Assembly: GCF_007992435.1 (NCBI RefSeq)
Contig: NZ_BKAG01000009.1
Span: forward strand, 62,001-126,000
Origin: Prosthecobacter gellanilyticus
GTDB taxonomy: Bacteria; Verrucomicrobiota; Verrucomicrobiia; Verrucomicrobiales; Verrucomicrobiaceae
Direction: 5' to 3'
Length of the DNA: 64,000 nt
This document shows, one piece after another, positions 8,375 to 16,870 of the stretch; within the stretch, counting starts at the first letter, position 1; each line of letters opens with the position of its first letter. A program made the translations under genes and the position numbers. The notes under the pieces were generated by a model that ran no database searches, was not told the DNA's origin, and worked only from the letters and a program-made list of their open reading frames with translations.

Positions 8375-10324
8375 TCAGTTTTGGGAGATCTCCTCGATGA
8401 CCACCAGCCAGTTCATCGGATGAACCGGAGGCAGCTCGGCGGGACTACGGAGAGGCTTCAGGTTGGCTGAGATGCTGTCAGAATGCACGGCATCATCACT
8501 GCCTGACTTCATGTCCAGCGGCTGCCAGGCATTCGTGGTGCCCGTGGCCAGGCTGCCCAGCTGGCCATGGTGCTCGATGGGGCGGTTGAAGGCTGTCGTG
8601 CCCACGCGCAGTTCTGCCGAGAAGATCGAGAGGGGCGGGTAGAAGGTGGAGCCGGTTGCCAGGCCCGAACCAGCAGGCACAGCCGCCGCAGGAATTGCAT
8701 TCAGGTCATCTCCCACGTAAACCCGCAGGGGCGCCACGATGCTGAGGCCCTTGGTATAGTTCGTTAGGTTCTTCCCGCGCCGGATGATGACGCACATGTC
8801 CTCGATGGCCGGAGGATCACTGGAGACACGCACGTTGAGCGGGTTGAGTGAAGGATTCACGCCGAAATGGAGGCTGTTGTTGGAGGCCACACTGGCCGCG
8901 CCATTCGTCTGCAGCCAGGGATCCAGCAGGGAAGGGTAGAAGGTGAGGCAGGAACGGTTGTTGTTCGTCAGCTCTGTCTGGAAGGGGATTCCCGGGCCGC
9001 CTGGCTCAAAGGCAGTCGGCCAGTTGCTGCCGCGCTTCAGCACCACCTCGCGCATGGCGCCAGCGGTGTCGGGGAAGCGGATGCGCAGGGCGGTCGGCGT
9101 CTGATCTTCAATGCTCACCATGTCAGTCGCCTCCACCGTGATGCGGCACTTCTGTCCGCCGGCTGTGTACTCTTCAAAGGCATTTAACGTCGTGTCAGGA
9201 GCACTGCGGCGAAGGTAGCCGTTGCCCGTGGGCAGTGGTAGAAAGGTCAGACGGCCCGAGTTGGCGGACAAGGCCACCGGCAGTGCGTCCGTGCCTCGTT
9301 CAGCCTGCAGGCGTTCCCGCTCGCCCATGGCATCAAAGTCTGCGCCCACGGACAAGCCGCCGAGAGTGACCTCGTCTGTCATGTCGATACGGCTGCGGCC
9401 TGCGAGCCGCGCAGCACCATACGTTCCCGCCACGCTCATGGAACCCGCATAGACGGCGCCATCGATGGTCACTGTGTCTGAATTCCAAGCCGTGCCGTCC
9501 TGGTGGGTGCCGATGGCGGCAAAGGCCGAGGCCTCGATGGGCATCTGGGACGGAACCTCATACAACGACAGCACGTAGTGACGCGCCACCGTGCTCTGGC
9601 TGCTGCCGTAGTTGATCGTGAAAGCCCACCAGTTGCGTTTGGCCACAAAGAGCTCTCCCGGAGCGGCATAACCAAAGCGAATGTTTGGGTAGGCAATCAA
9701 GTTATAGACCCTGTGCAGCGTCACATCCGCCATCAGACCGGGAACCTGTGAGGCATAGCGTTTCAGCGGACTGACAACAGGGCGCAGCGCATCTGCTGTC
9801 TGCAAATCGGAGCTGGCGCTCAGCAGCGGCGGCACCTTTCCAGCAAAGGCCGGCTGGGCAAAGACCTCCGCATACGCCATGGTGCCCGGGGTGACCCGTC
9901 CAGGTTCACCTGTGAGTGAAGTGATCCAGCTCCGCACCTCCGTGCTGCTGTGGTCACCCACGTCACCGCTGAGCTTGTTGCGCAGGTTCAGGCTTTGGAG
10001 GATTTGAGGCGAGAGCCTTTGTGAAGATGAGGAAAGCCTCACTGCCTCCGCAAAGATCGTGCTCCAGGAATGCTCAGGTCCATCCCCATGGTTGGCCTTC
10101 ATGCTGGCGATCGCTTTGCTCGGAAAGGTGGCGATCAGCGCCCGCATCAGCGCCTCCTCGCGCTGACGGTAATCCACACGCAGCTGTGTCTTGGAGGCCT
10201 GGTCACGGTTCATCAGCGTGCTCTTGAAGAGCATCGTCAGGCTCAGGGAGAACATGATGGCCAGCCCGGTCACGATGGGCAGGGAGACATAACCAGAAGT
10301 GCAATATTTTGAGCCGTGTTTCAT
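8375..10324 (-). CDS. Large PilX-like pilus accessory protein
   Basis: A 649-residue protein with a short basic N-terminus, a glycine at residue 11 and a hydrophobic helix (about 12-33) like the PilX/GspK class, but no glutamate at mature position 5. The remainder is a large, probably beta-rich extracytoplasmic region unlike PilX in size. Gene order after PilV- and PilW-like genes supports a PilX role. Verrucomicrobial 'Verru_Chthon cassette' proteins are an alternative family that I cannot test here. The start ATG overlaps the preceding stop (ATGA), and pilT starts 8 bp downstream. Confidence 0.75.
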   Translation of the reverse strand: MKHGSKYCTSGYVSLPIVTGLAIMFSLSLTMLFKSTLMNRDQASKTQLRVDYRQREEALMRALIATFPSKAIASMKANHGDGPEHSWSTIFAEAVRLSSSSQRLSPQILQSLNLRNKLSGDVGDHSSTEVRSWITSLTGEPGRVTPGTMAYAEVFAQPAFAGKVPPLLSASSDLQTADALRPVVSPLKRYASQVPGLMADVTLHRVYNLIAYPNIRFGYAAPGELFVAKRNWWAFTINYGSSQSTVARHYVLSLYEVPSQMPIEASAFAAIGTHQDGTAWNSDTVTIDGAVYAGSMSVAGTYGAARLAGRSRIDMTDEVTLGGLSVGADFDAMGERERLQAERGTDALPVALSANSGRLTFLPLPTGNGYLRRSAPDTTLNAFEEYTAGGQKCRITVEATDMVSIEDQTPTALRIRFPDTAGAMREVVLKRGSNWPTAFEPGGPGIPFQTELTNNNRSCLTFYPSLLDPWLQTNGAASVASNNSLHFGVNPSLNPLNVRVSSDPPAIEDMCVIIRRGKNLTNYTKGLSIVAPLRVYVGDDLNAIPAAAVPAGSGLATGSTFYPPLSIFSAELRVGTTAFNRPIEHHGQLGSLATGTTNAWQPLDMKSGSDDAVHSDSISANLKPLRSPAELPPVHPMNWLVVIEEISQN

Positions 10325-10851
10325 CGTGCACCTCCGCAGTAGGTGATCACCTCGCCATTCGGTCCGGTCAGCGTGGCCGTCAGGATGCCCTCGTTGGCAT
10401 TGAAGGCCGCCGCCTGCAGCCCCTTGCAGATGAGCCAGGAAGTTTCCCTGCCATCCGCCAGCGGCGTGTAGAAGCGTAGCGAGGTGCCGCTCGTGTCAGT
10501 CTCCGCCGTGATCAGGCGTTCCTGAGTTGTCTGGGAGGAGGTCTTGAAAAAGAGGCGCACGGCCGCGCCATTCTGGATCACGGGAGTTACTCCACCACGG
10601 GCGCCTGCGCCGTCTGGATAGATGAAATAGTGGTCCGCCTGCTGAAAGATGCGGCCCAGGATGTTGCCGATCTGCGGTGCCTCCTTGGCCAGAAAGGACT
10701 GCCGCTGCGCCATCTGCATGAAAGTCAGGTGCTGCTGCAGCATCACCACCAGGGCACCGCTCAGCATGACCATCAGCCCCATCGCCGTGGAGACCTCCAT
10801 CAGCGTGAAGCCCTGTCTGCGAAAGCGTGTGCGATGAAGAAGCTGTTTCAT
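10321..10851 (-). CDS. PilW-like prepilin
   Basis: A 176-residue protein with a prepilin leader: G14 then F15-T-L-M-E19 and a hydrophobic helix to about 40. Size and position after a PilV-like gene and before a PilX-like gene fit PilW, a minor pilin that primes assembly. It overlaps both neighbours by four bases (ATGA). The C-terminal half holds the motif VITYCGGAR at its very end and no recognisable domain. Confidence 0.8.
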   Translation of the reverse strand: MKQLLHRTRFRRQGFTLMEVSTAMGLMVMLSGALVVMLQQHLTFMQMAQRQSFLAKEAPQIGNILGRIFQQADHYFIYPDGAGARGGVTPVIQNGAAVRLFFKTSSQTTQERLITAETDTSGTSLRFYTPLADGRETSWLICKGLQAAAFNANEGILTATLTGPNGEVITYCGGAR

Positions 10852-11303
10852 TGCAGACGGAGGGTTGACCGGCTCTTCATGTATTCCTGGCTGCCGATTC
10901 TATAAGTCAGGATGGAATGCAGCCGCCATACGGAGAGTTGAGCTTCGGCCACCGTGCTGACTTCTGCGGTGCGAAAGCGTTTCAGCGTGCCATTGACCGC
11001 CTGACCGCCGGCGGTGCGCCCCAGCGTGACTGTTTGCTCGGGCACCGGGTCCACGGCCAGATCCGGCCAGGAAGACTGCTCATCTGTCAGATCGGCAAAG
11101 GGCAGCCGGTTGGCCAGCGCGCTTTCACGTGACAGGTAGGCATCCGTCAGCGTCTGCATGATCGTCCACTGATTGCCAGAAATGGAGAGCAGGGAGGCAC
11201 GCATGATCAACAGTGCCAGCGCCAGAGTCAGTGCCAGGGCTGCTGATACCTCGATCAGCAAGCTGCCGCGCGGGCGGCTCCTCTGGCTGTTTCTATGCTT
11301 CAT
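10848..11303 (-). CDS. PilV-like prepilin
   Basis: A 151-residue protein with a basic leader ending PRG13, then S14-L-L-I-E18, so glutamate is at mature position 5 although the usual phenylalanine at position 1 is serine. A hydrophobic helix rich in Leu/Ala follows. This is typical of PilV/GspI minor pilins, whose position 1 is often not phenylalanine. Overlapped by ATGA on both sides, first pilin-like gene of the reverse operon. Confidence 0.8.
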   Translation of the reverse strand: MKHRNSQRSRPRGSLLIEVSAALALTLALALLIMRASLLSISGNQWTIMQTLTDAYLSRESALANRLPFADLTDEQSSWPDLAVDPVPEQTVTLGRTAGGQAVNGTLKRFRTAEVSTVAEAQLSVWRLHSILTYRIGSQEYMKSRSTLRLQ

Positions 11304-12385
11304 GGCGGTGGCGCGCTGGACACCTCGGTGGTGCTGATCTGGCCGCGGGAAGTGATCACGCGGTCCACTTCAAAGGTGACGTGGTAGAGGCGCTCCGCGG
11401 CACGTCCGAAGAACGGCGTGTGCGTGATGACTTCCAGGGTGTAGATCCCGTCAGCAGCGGCGTAGTTCGAAAGGTCCGTGATCGAGAGGGACAGGCTCTG
11501 AGGCACATTCGTAGAGTCTCCCGTGGTGGCTGGATTGTAATGCGAGCCGAAAAGCAGCTCAGTCCCTGTCACCAGAGTTCCCGTGGTCCCCAGCACCTGC
11601 CCGCCTTTGTAGATCTGCACGTAGGTTCGTGAGTCGGGATACAGATGATTCAGGTCAACCACCAGCGGAGGGATGCGGTCAATGAAGACCTGGTTTTCCG
11701 TGACGTTGCTCACCGTTGTGGAGGCCACTGGCCAGATCTCCACTTTCGGCTGCACCAGGATCGTGTCAGGCACCTGGTAAGCGGCGTAACGAACGATGGT
11801 GAAAGTCTGCTCGCCGTTTCCGGAGCTGAATGTCGGAGAGGTCAGGTGGTGGTAGAGAGGGCTGAAGTTGTAGGTGCCGTTTTCGAGGTTCGCCTCCCCG
11901 ATCAAATACTGCGCCTGGTTCAGGGAGGAATAATTCGTCGCGTCGTAGTTCTTCCCCTGGATTGCCAGGTACACGGATCTCTCGGCGGTGCTGGTGCTGT
12001 CAGCGATCAGACCAGTGACCTCGATGTTCACGCTGAAGGGACGGTCTGCACGTGTGCGCCTCACGAACGTGCCGCTGGCGGCATCTCCGCGCAGGTAGCC
12101 GTCTTCCGTGACAATGTTGATCTTGGCCTCCGGGTTGTAGGTGCCGATGAGTTTCGTGTCCAGCAGGTAGATGTTATTGTCCCAGGCAGTGCCGCGTGCG
12201 AAGAGCTCATACAAAGACCCCGTCTCATTCACACGCACCGGGGCGGTGTAGGCACCGCCTGTTCCTGTGATGGGAGTGTCATAGATCTGGCCGTTTGCCA
12301 GATCGGTCTGGCGCACCCACGCCTCGGGCTGCTGGGCCATGGCTGCGGAGCTGATCAGACTGAAAAGGAGAATCTTGGATTTCAT
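11300..12385 (-). CDS. Exported protein of unknown function in pilus operon
   Basis: A 361-residue protein with a signal peptide (cleavage after about AMAQ18). The rest is rich in Thr, Ser, Tyr and beta-type segments, with no cysteines that I noticed and a triple proline at its C-terminus. I recognise no family. ATGA overlaps with both neighbours tie its translation to the minor pilins, suggesting a surface or periplasmic part of the pilus, for example a tip adhesin, though nothing in the sequence proves that. Confidence 0.75.
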   Translation of the reverse strand: MKSKILLFSLISSAAMAQQPEAWVRQTDLANGQIYDTPITGTGGAYTAPVRVNETGSLYELFARGTAWDNNIYLLDTKLIGTYNPEAKINIVTEDGYLRGDAASGTFVRRTRADRPFSVNIEVTGLIADSTSTAERSVYLAIQGKNYDATNYSSLNQAQYLIGEANLENGTYNFSPLYHHLTSPTFSSGNGEQTFTIVRYAAYQVPDTILVQPKVEIWPVASTTVSNVTENQVFIDRIPPLVVDLNHLYPDSRTYVQIYKGGQVLGTTGTLVTGTELLFGSHYNPATTGDSTNVPQSLSLSITDLSNYAAADGIYTLEVITHTPFFGRAAERLYHVTFEVDRVITSRGQISTTEVSSAPPP

Positions 12386-12936
12386 GGCTTGGATGTCTTG
12401 CTCCCATGATTCGGAGGCGCGGCCTCCAGGATCGTGATCGGTCCGCCTTTGTAGGTGGCCACCAGAAGCCGTGGATCTCTGGAGATGTTTTTCAGCAGGA
12501 CATTCGCCTCCTGTGCATTGCCACGAGACATCGTGAGTGAAACCTCCCTGGCAGCGAGCCAGGCTTCATTGCGCTTCAAAAAATTGGGCCAGAAGGTGAA
12601 CTCTCCCTGCGGCTTGCTCAGCACGCGGGACCTGAGTGCCTCTGGCAGATGCAAGATGGAACCGACCGGGATGAGCGTGTACTTCTCCCCGTCTCCAAGG
12701 ATGATCGAACGAGCCCACAACGAGCTTTGGATCGCCGGTGCTTTTGTCGTCAGCGGCTTGGCCTTGGCGGTCAGTTGTGTTTTCAGAGAGGGGGCGGCGC
12801 CAGCCTGTCTTTTCAGCTCATCCTCAGACATCACGTCACGTGCTTGCTGCGCATGGATGTGGCTCACGCAGACTGCCATCAGGCAGGCCGCGAAAAACAC
12901 ACCAGCATCGGGAGAGATGAGTGAGGGGAGCTTCAT
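12382..12936 (-). CDS. Exported protein of unknown function in pilus operon
   Basis: A 184-residue protein beginning MKLPSL with a signal peptide ending near HAQ30. A middle segment (about 75-110, LGDGEKYTLIPVGSILHLP) has the look of a small beta domain. No family recognised. Its start lies 19 bp after the preceding gene, and its end overlaps the next by ATGA. The N-terminal six residues are the same as in the upstream neighbour though the rest differs. Confidence 0.7.
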   Translation of the reverse strand: MKLPSLISPDAGVFFAACLMAVCVSHIHAQQARDVMSEDELKRQAGAAPSLKTQLTAKAKPLTTKAPAIQSSLWARSIILGDGEKYTLIPVGSILHLPEALRSRVLSKPQGEFTFWPNFLKRNEAWLAAREVSLTMSRGNAQEANVLLKNISRDPRLLVATYKGGPITILEAAPPNHGSKTSKP

Positions 12937-12955
12937 GAGCTGTGGCGATCAACAA

Positions 12956-13528
12956 CTACTCGCGCACAATGGTGGCCACGCCTGCCGGGTTCGGGTTGTC
13001 TTCCAGAATCCAGCGTCCCACCCCAAATTTGAGCGAGCCCGTGGGGATCGGAGGATCCTTTTGATACTCACCCAGGATGTTGAAAATGCCGTTAGGCTTG
13101 TGAGCGTTCCCGTTCCCCTTCCACTGGAGGTTGATCGTGATCGGGGTTGTCGTGGCCCTGAAGACCGCCACGGGAGCCAGCGGTATCGTCTTCAGGGGAG
13201 CTGTATTGTAATCCTGAACATCCCTGAACTCGATCTTGCCCAATCTCTCACCTCCGCTTCCTCCTGAGACCGTGGCTTGAAGGTGGAACTGCCCGCCATT
13301 GCCATTCGTGCCAGAGGCACCTGGGGCACCCAGCGTATCTCCCCGGGCCTCAATGCCCGAAAAGATGAATTTGTATGATCCCGGCAGGGCATGATTGATC
13401 ATGAAAGGGACCTTGGTGGCGATCTTGGTCCCTGCGGCCACGCCCGGTGCACCGAGCAGGATGTCTGCCTGAGCGGGGGAGATCATCAGCATGACCCCAA
13501 GACCAATGTGGAGCGAAGGTAATTTCAT
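12956..13528 (-). CDS. Exported protein, first gene of reverse pilus operon
   Basis: A 190-residue protein with signal peptide MKLPSLHIGLGVMLMISPAQA. A GTG one codon upstream (13531) is an alternative start. The mature part is glycine-rich at about 68-95 (GAPGASGTNGNGG) and seems all-beta. No family recognised. It is preceded by the AT-rich tract that probably carries the operon promoter, so it is the first gene to be transcribed. Confidence 0.7.
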   Translation of the reverse strand: MKLPSLHIGLGVMLMISPAQADILLGAPGVAAGTKIATKVPFMINHALPGSYKFIFSGIEARGDTLGAPGASGTNGNGGQFHLQATVSGGSGGERLGKIEFRDVQDYNTAPLKTIPLAPVAVFRATTTPITINLQWKGNGNAHKPNGIFNILGEYQKDPPIPTGSLKFGVGRWILEDNPNPAGVATIVRE

Positions 13529-13603
13529 CACGGTGTTTTTGGTTAAACTCCCACCAAATGGGATGATTCACTGTATTTGCTGAGATAATAATAAACAATA
13601 AAA

Positions 13604-13609
13604 ATTATA
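13604..13609 (-). promoter_or_regulatory. Candidate -10 element of the reverse pilus operon
   Basis: A perfect TATAAT on the reverse strand inside an AT-rich island, about 75 bases upstream of the first gene of the reverse operon. No good TTGACA is found at 17 bases spacing (the position is C-rich), so an activator or alternative sigma factor may be required. Confidence 0.35.
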
Positions 13610-13680
13610 GTCAGTATTATGTAACGAGGGGGTGTTTTTGGGGTCGAGAGCGGTCCAGCTACGCACCCTCCTGCCGCCTT

Positions 13681-13707
13681 GTTTTGGCCGCGCCTCAGGG
13701 CCAAAAC
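13681..13707. repeat. Inverted repeat GTTTTGGCC / GGCCAAAAC
   Basis: Perfect 9-bp arms separated by 9 bases. It shares the core TTTGGCC...GGCCAAA with the hairpin at 4854-4879. It lies between the pilus operon start and the end of the esterase gene; neither orientation is followed by a clear T run, so a terminator role is doubtful. Confidence 0.5.
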
Positions 13708-13889
13708 GCTCCGATGCCCCTGCGTGGCCGTGGCTAAAGCAGTGGCTTTGAGGGGATGGTCAGGGCGTGTCTAGGAGACCTGATCAGTACTGGAGATTGG
13801 GAGGTTCCCTGTAGATTGCACGGTCGGGCTTAGGAGGGCAGTGGCCTTCCTTTCATGGAGCCGTAACCCCGGATGTCGGCTGGAGCAGA

Positions 13890-15185
13890 CTACCTTCCAG
13901 CCTTCATCTCGCGCACGTGGGCAAAGGCCGCTTCCTGCATGAACTTCGAGGCACCCGGGGTGCTGGTGTGACCGCTGAGGGTATCGATGTGGATCTGCTT
14001 CGGGACGGTCAGCGCATTGTAGGCGGCATACACGCTGGTAGGCGGGCAGACGGTGTCGATGAAGCCCACCGTGACAGCCGCGCCTTTGGCATGGCAGCGC
14101 TGGGCGAAGTTCACATTGTCAAAATAGCGCGCGGTTTGCAGCTCGGCTTCGTTTGGCTTGCCATCCGTGATGGTAACCAGCTTGGGCCAGCCATTGATGC
14201 GGTCCACAGAGATGCCCGTGTGGTCACAACCAGCCGGAACCCCTGCACAGATGTAGGTCACACGTTCATCCAGCGCACCTGCCGCGAAAGCCTGGAAGCC
14301 ACCCTGACTGCTGCCATAGACGATGACCGTCTTGCCATCCCACTCCGGCTGCGCCGTGAGGAAGTCGATGGCACGCACAAGGCGAAGGAACATGCCTTTA
14401 AAATAGTTCGTCTCACGATCTGAGCGGCCCACGTAGCGGTAGTCTTTGAGCGCACCCTTCTCCTGCTCCTTGTAGAACTCGGCAGGTTTGCCGTTCGGCA
14501 GACCGTGCGCGTTGATATCCAGCGCCAGCATGCCGCCTTCCTTCTCCGCCCAGTAGGTGCTGCCGAGATTGGATCCACCCACACCAGCACCATGCACGAA
14601 GAGGATCGCTGGATGGGACTTCGCCTTCGCATCCTTCGGGCGGCCATAGTAGCCGGACACCGGCGCGCCGAGGCAATCAATCTGCGCATCAAAAGCATCC
14701 GCTGTCTTGGCCTGCGTGGCCACCTGGGTGAGGGCGAATTTCACGGGCACCTTGGCCAGCGCTGCCTTTTGTGCGCTCCAGAAGCTGTCGAAATCATCTG
14801 GCACCGGCAGGCTGGGCTTGATCTCCGCAGGATCACAAGCCGCTGAAGCCATGGCGGACACAGTGGTCTTCGGTGCGGTGATGCGCACCAGTGTGAAACC
14901 CGGCTTGGTGAGCTTCACAGACAGTGTGCCTTTGCCTTGGGTCAGCGAAACATTCTGCGCAGGCTGCGGCTTCCATCCGTCTTCGGACACGTTTGCGCTC
15001 ACCGTCGTCAATGACGCATCACTCGACTCAATCTGAAACGTGGCCGTGTCACCCGCATGATAAATGGCATCCGCGCGATCCGTGACGACCTTGAGCGTCA
15101 GTGCTGGTGCTTTGGCAGCCGGCTGCTGCGCGAAAACAGAGGAGGATGCAAGTGTGAGGGCGAGAAGAGAGCGGCGGGAGAACAT
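13890..15185 (-). CDS. Exported acetyl xylan esterase-like hydrolase
   Basis: A 431-residue protein of the AXE1 / cephalosporin-C deacetylase family, alpha/beta hydrolases that remove acetyl groups from polysaccharides. I start it at the ATG giving the signal peptide MFSRRSLLALTLASSSVFAQ; the longer frame adds 61 unlikely residues. A beta domain (about 25-130) precedes the hydrolase domain. The nucleophile is S293 in GSSQGG, and D377 and H406 (SGHTS) complete the triad by family analogy. It is monocistronic as far as I can see. Substrate is not shown by sequence. Confidence 0.85.
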   Translation of the reverse strand: MFSRRSLLALTLASSSVFAQQPAAKAPALTLKVVTDRADAIYHAGDTATFQIESSDASLTTVSANVSEDGWKPQPAQNVSLTQGKGTLSVKLTKPGFTLVRITAPKTTVSAMASAACDPAEIKPSLPVPDDFDSFWSAQKAALAKVPVKFALTQVATQAKTADAFDAQIDCLGAPVSGYYGRPKDAKAKSHPAILFVHGAGVGGSNLGSTYWAEKEGGMLALDINAHGLPNGKPAEFYKEQEKGALKDYRYVGRSDRETNYFKGMFLRLVRAIDFLTAQPEWDGKTVIVYGSSQGGFQAFAAGALDERVTYICAGVPAGCDHTGISVDRINGWPKLVTITDGKPNEAELQTARYFDNVNFAQRCHAKGAAVTVGFIDTVCPPTSVYAAYNALTVPKQIHIDTLSGHTSTPGASKFMQEAAFAHVREMKAGR

Positions 15186-15229
15186 GAGATGAAAAAACAA
15201 CGCGATTAGGCACAAAGTCTGTCCTGCGA

Positions 15230-15547
15230 TCAAGATCTGATCCACGTGTAGGCTGCGAATACCGCAAGAGATAGCGCCACCGCCAGGATCAATCCGACGA
15301 GCAGTCTGACGATATGCCTTTCCGTCCAGGATTTGCGCTTTAGCACGGGGGGCTTCCTGCCGTTCCAAACCATCCAGAGTCCGATGATCACCATCAAGAC
15401 CTTGACGTCATGTCCCAGCATCCATTCCCGTGCCTCGTAGCCAATGCTGAACAGGCCGAAGAAGAGCAGGAGCCAGCGTATGCGTGGTGAGCAGGGATGC
15501 CAGTAGGTATCCGGTCCTTCTTCCATGGACAGAGGCTGGCTATTCAT
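15230..15547 (-). CDS. Small membrane protein, unknown
   Basis: A 105-residue protein with three hydrophobic segments (about 24-38, 47-60 and 84-102) and an aromatic, charged N-terminus containing the pair CSPRIRW. No family recognised. It lies 44 bp upstream of the esterase start in the same direction, so the two could be co-transcribed. Confidence 0.55.
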   Translation of the reverse strand: MNSQPLSMEEGPDTYWHPCSPRIRWLLLFFGLFSIGYEAREWMLGHDVKVLMVIIGLWMVWNGRKPPVLKRKSWTERHIVRLLVGLILAVALSLAVFAAYTWIRS

Positions 15548-15646
15548 CTGTTCATGACAACAAAAAACGGGGAGATTGGGAAGTCATATTTTGTTATCCT
15601 GTAGATAACCTGACTCTCCATCTCCCCGCTTCATGCAAAGTTAAAC

Positions 15647-16729
15647 TCAGTGCGCCAAGAACTCGTCCAAAGCCGCCTTGGTAATGCGGAACTGAGTGCC
15701 GATCCTTTTGCCTTTGAGGTCCCCGGACTCGATGCTGGCGATGACATCCAGTTCCGTCACACCGAGGATCTGAGCGACCTGGGCTGGCGTGAGGATGTCT
15801 CCTCCCGGTGCGGCTGCTGCGGCCGGAGCAGCAGCGGCTGCAGGTGCGGCGCCGGGCAGCGGCGGGGGCTGGTTCATGTTGAAGGCGCCTTGACCCATCA
15901 TTTGGTTAGCCATGCCAAAGCCCATGGCGATTTCCGCAGCAGAGCCGGCCATGCCGCCGCCTCCGTTCGCCATGCCCTCGGCCATCTGGAATTTCACGTA
16001 GTCGTTCAGATTGCCGATCGCGCCCATGCTGCTGCGCTTGTCGATCGCGGCCTCGACTTCAGGCGGCACGCTGGCGTTCTCCAGAATGAAGCTGGTGATC
16101 TCGATGCCATATTTGGACTGGGTCTGTGGATTGATGATCGGCAGCAGCGCCTCGCCGAGCTCGCTGTAGCGCGTGGCGAGATCCAGCACCGGCACTTTGG
16201 CGGAGGCCAGAGCATCCGTGAACACACTGACAATGCGGCTGCGCATCGTGTCGGCAAATTCATCGAGACGGAAATGATGATCCGAACCGCTGACTTCCTT
16301 CAGGAAGAGTTTGGGATCACTGATCTTGAAATCAAAGGTGCCAAAGGCACGCACACGCACGATGCCAAAGTCCTGGTCGCGCATCATGATGGGATTGCTC
16401 GTGCCCCACTTGTTGCCCGCGAAGAGGCGCGTGGTGACGTAGTACACGTCCGCCTTGAAAGGAGACTCAAAACCATACTTCCAGCCCTTCAGCGTGGAGA
16501 GGATGGGGATGTTGTCCGTGACGAGGTCATGCTTGCCGGGCTGGAAGGTATCGCCGAACTGGCCCAGGTAGACAAACTGCACCACCTGTGACTCGCGCAC
16601 GATGAGCTGCGCGCCGCGCTTGATTTCCTTGTCCTCGTCCGGGAAGCGCCAGACCAGCGTGTCACGCGAGTCGTCCTGCCACTGAATGATTTCGAGGAAC
16701 TGTCCTTTGAGGTAATCCATCAGGCCCAT
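15647..16729 (-). CDS. SPFH-domain protein with C-terminal HTH_17-like domain
   Basis: A 360-residue protein. Residues about 15-235 form an SPFH/Band-7 domain of the 'virion core protein-like' (YdjI-type) branch, with the conserved start of the family (QFLEIIQWQDDSRDTLVWR region). A Gly/Ala/Met-rich part and an Ala-Pro linker (about 255-315) follow. The last 45 residues, TPAQVAQILGV to RITKAALDEFL, resemble the excisionase-type helix-turn-helix fold (HTH_17). YdjI-type relatives usually end in a zinc ribbon, so this end is unusual. SPFH proteins scaffold membranes; the role of the fused domain is unknown. Confidence 0.8.
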   Translation of the reverse strand: MGLMDYLKGQFLEIIQWQDDSRDTLVWRFPDEDKEIKRGAQLIVRESQVVQFVYLGQFGDTFQPGKHDLVTDNIPILSTLKGWKYGFESPFKADVYYVTTRLFAGNKWGTSNPIMMRDQDFGIVRVRAFGTFDFKISDPKLFLKEVSGSDHHFRLDEFADTMRSRIVSVFTDALASAKVPVLDLATRYSELGEALLPIINPQTQSKYGIEITSFILENASVPPEVEAAIDKRSSMGAIGNLNDYVKFQMAEGMANGGGGMAGSAAEIAMGFGMANQMMGQGAFNMNQPPPLPGAAPAAAAAPAAAAAPGGDILTPAQVAQILGVTELDVIASIESGDLKGKRIGTQFRITKAALDEFLAH

Positions 16730-16800
16730 GGTCGTATGTGTGTAGAAGTTTGGTTTTTCCGAGGCGTGTTTGTAGGCTAGGCGGAGCCCGGGGCGATGAA

Positions 16801-16812
16801 AAGTTTAAACTT
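16801..16812. promoter_or_regulatory. Perfect 12-bp palindrome between divergent genes
   Basis: AAGTTTAAACTT is its own reverse complement. It lies in the 141-bp gap between the reverse SPFH gene and the forward sulfatase gene, 59 bases from the sulfatase start. It may be a regulator site; no other support. Confidence 0.3.
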
Positions 16813-16870
16813 GGTTTGTAATCGCCACCTCCCCTGAAGGCTGGCCCCCAATCCCTGCGTTCACAGGTCC

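Larger units (their letters stand above)
13529..13889. other. Intergenic stretch with promoter and inverted repeat
   Basis: About 360 bases without a gene. The part next to the pilus operon (about 13565-13620) is strikingly AT-rich in a GC-rich surrounding, and the rest is GC-rich with a 9-bp inverted repeat at 13681-13707. I see no open frame with a ribosome site worth calling and no RNA gene. Confidence 0.6.

Noticed and set aside
8375..11303. Verru_Chthon cassette proteins A-D
   Set aside because: Gene order and prepilin leaders suit PilV-PilW-PilX better, and the sizes do not match what I remember of the cassette; I keep it only as an alternative in the feature text.
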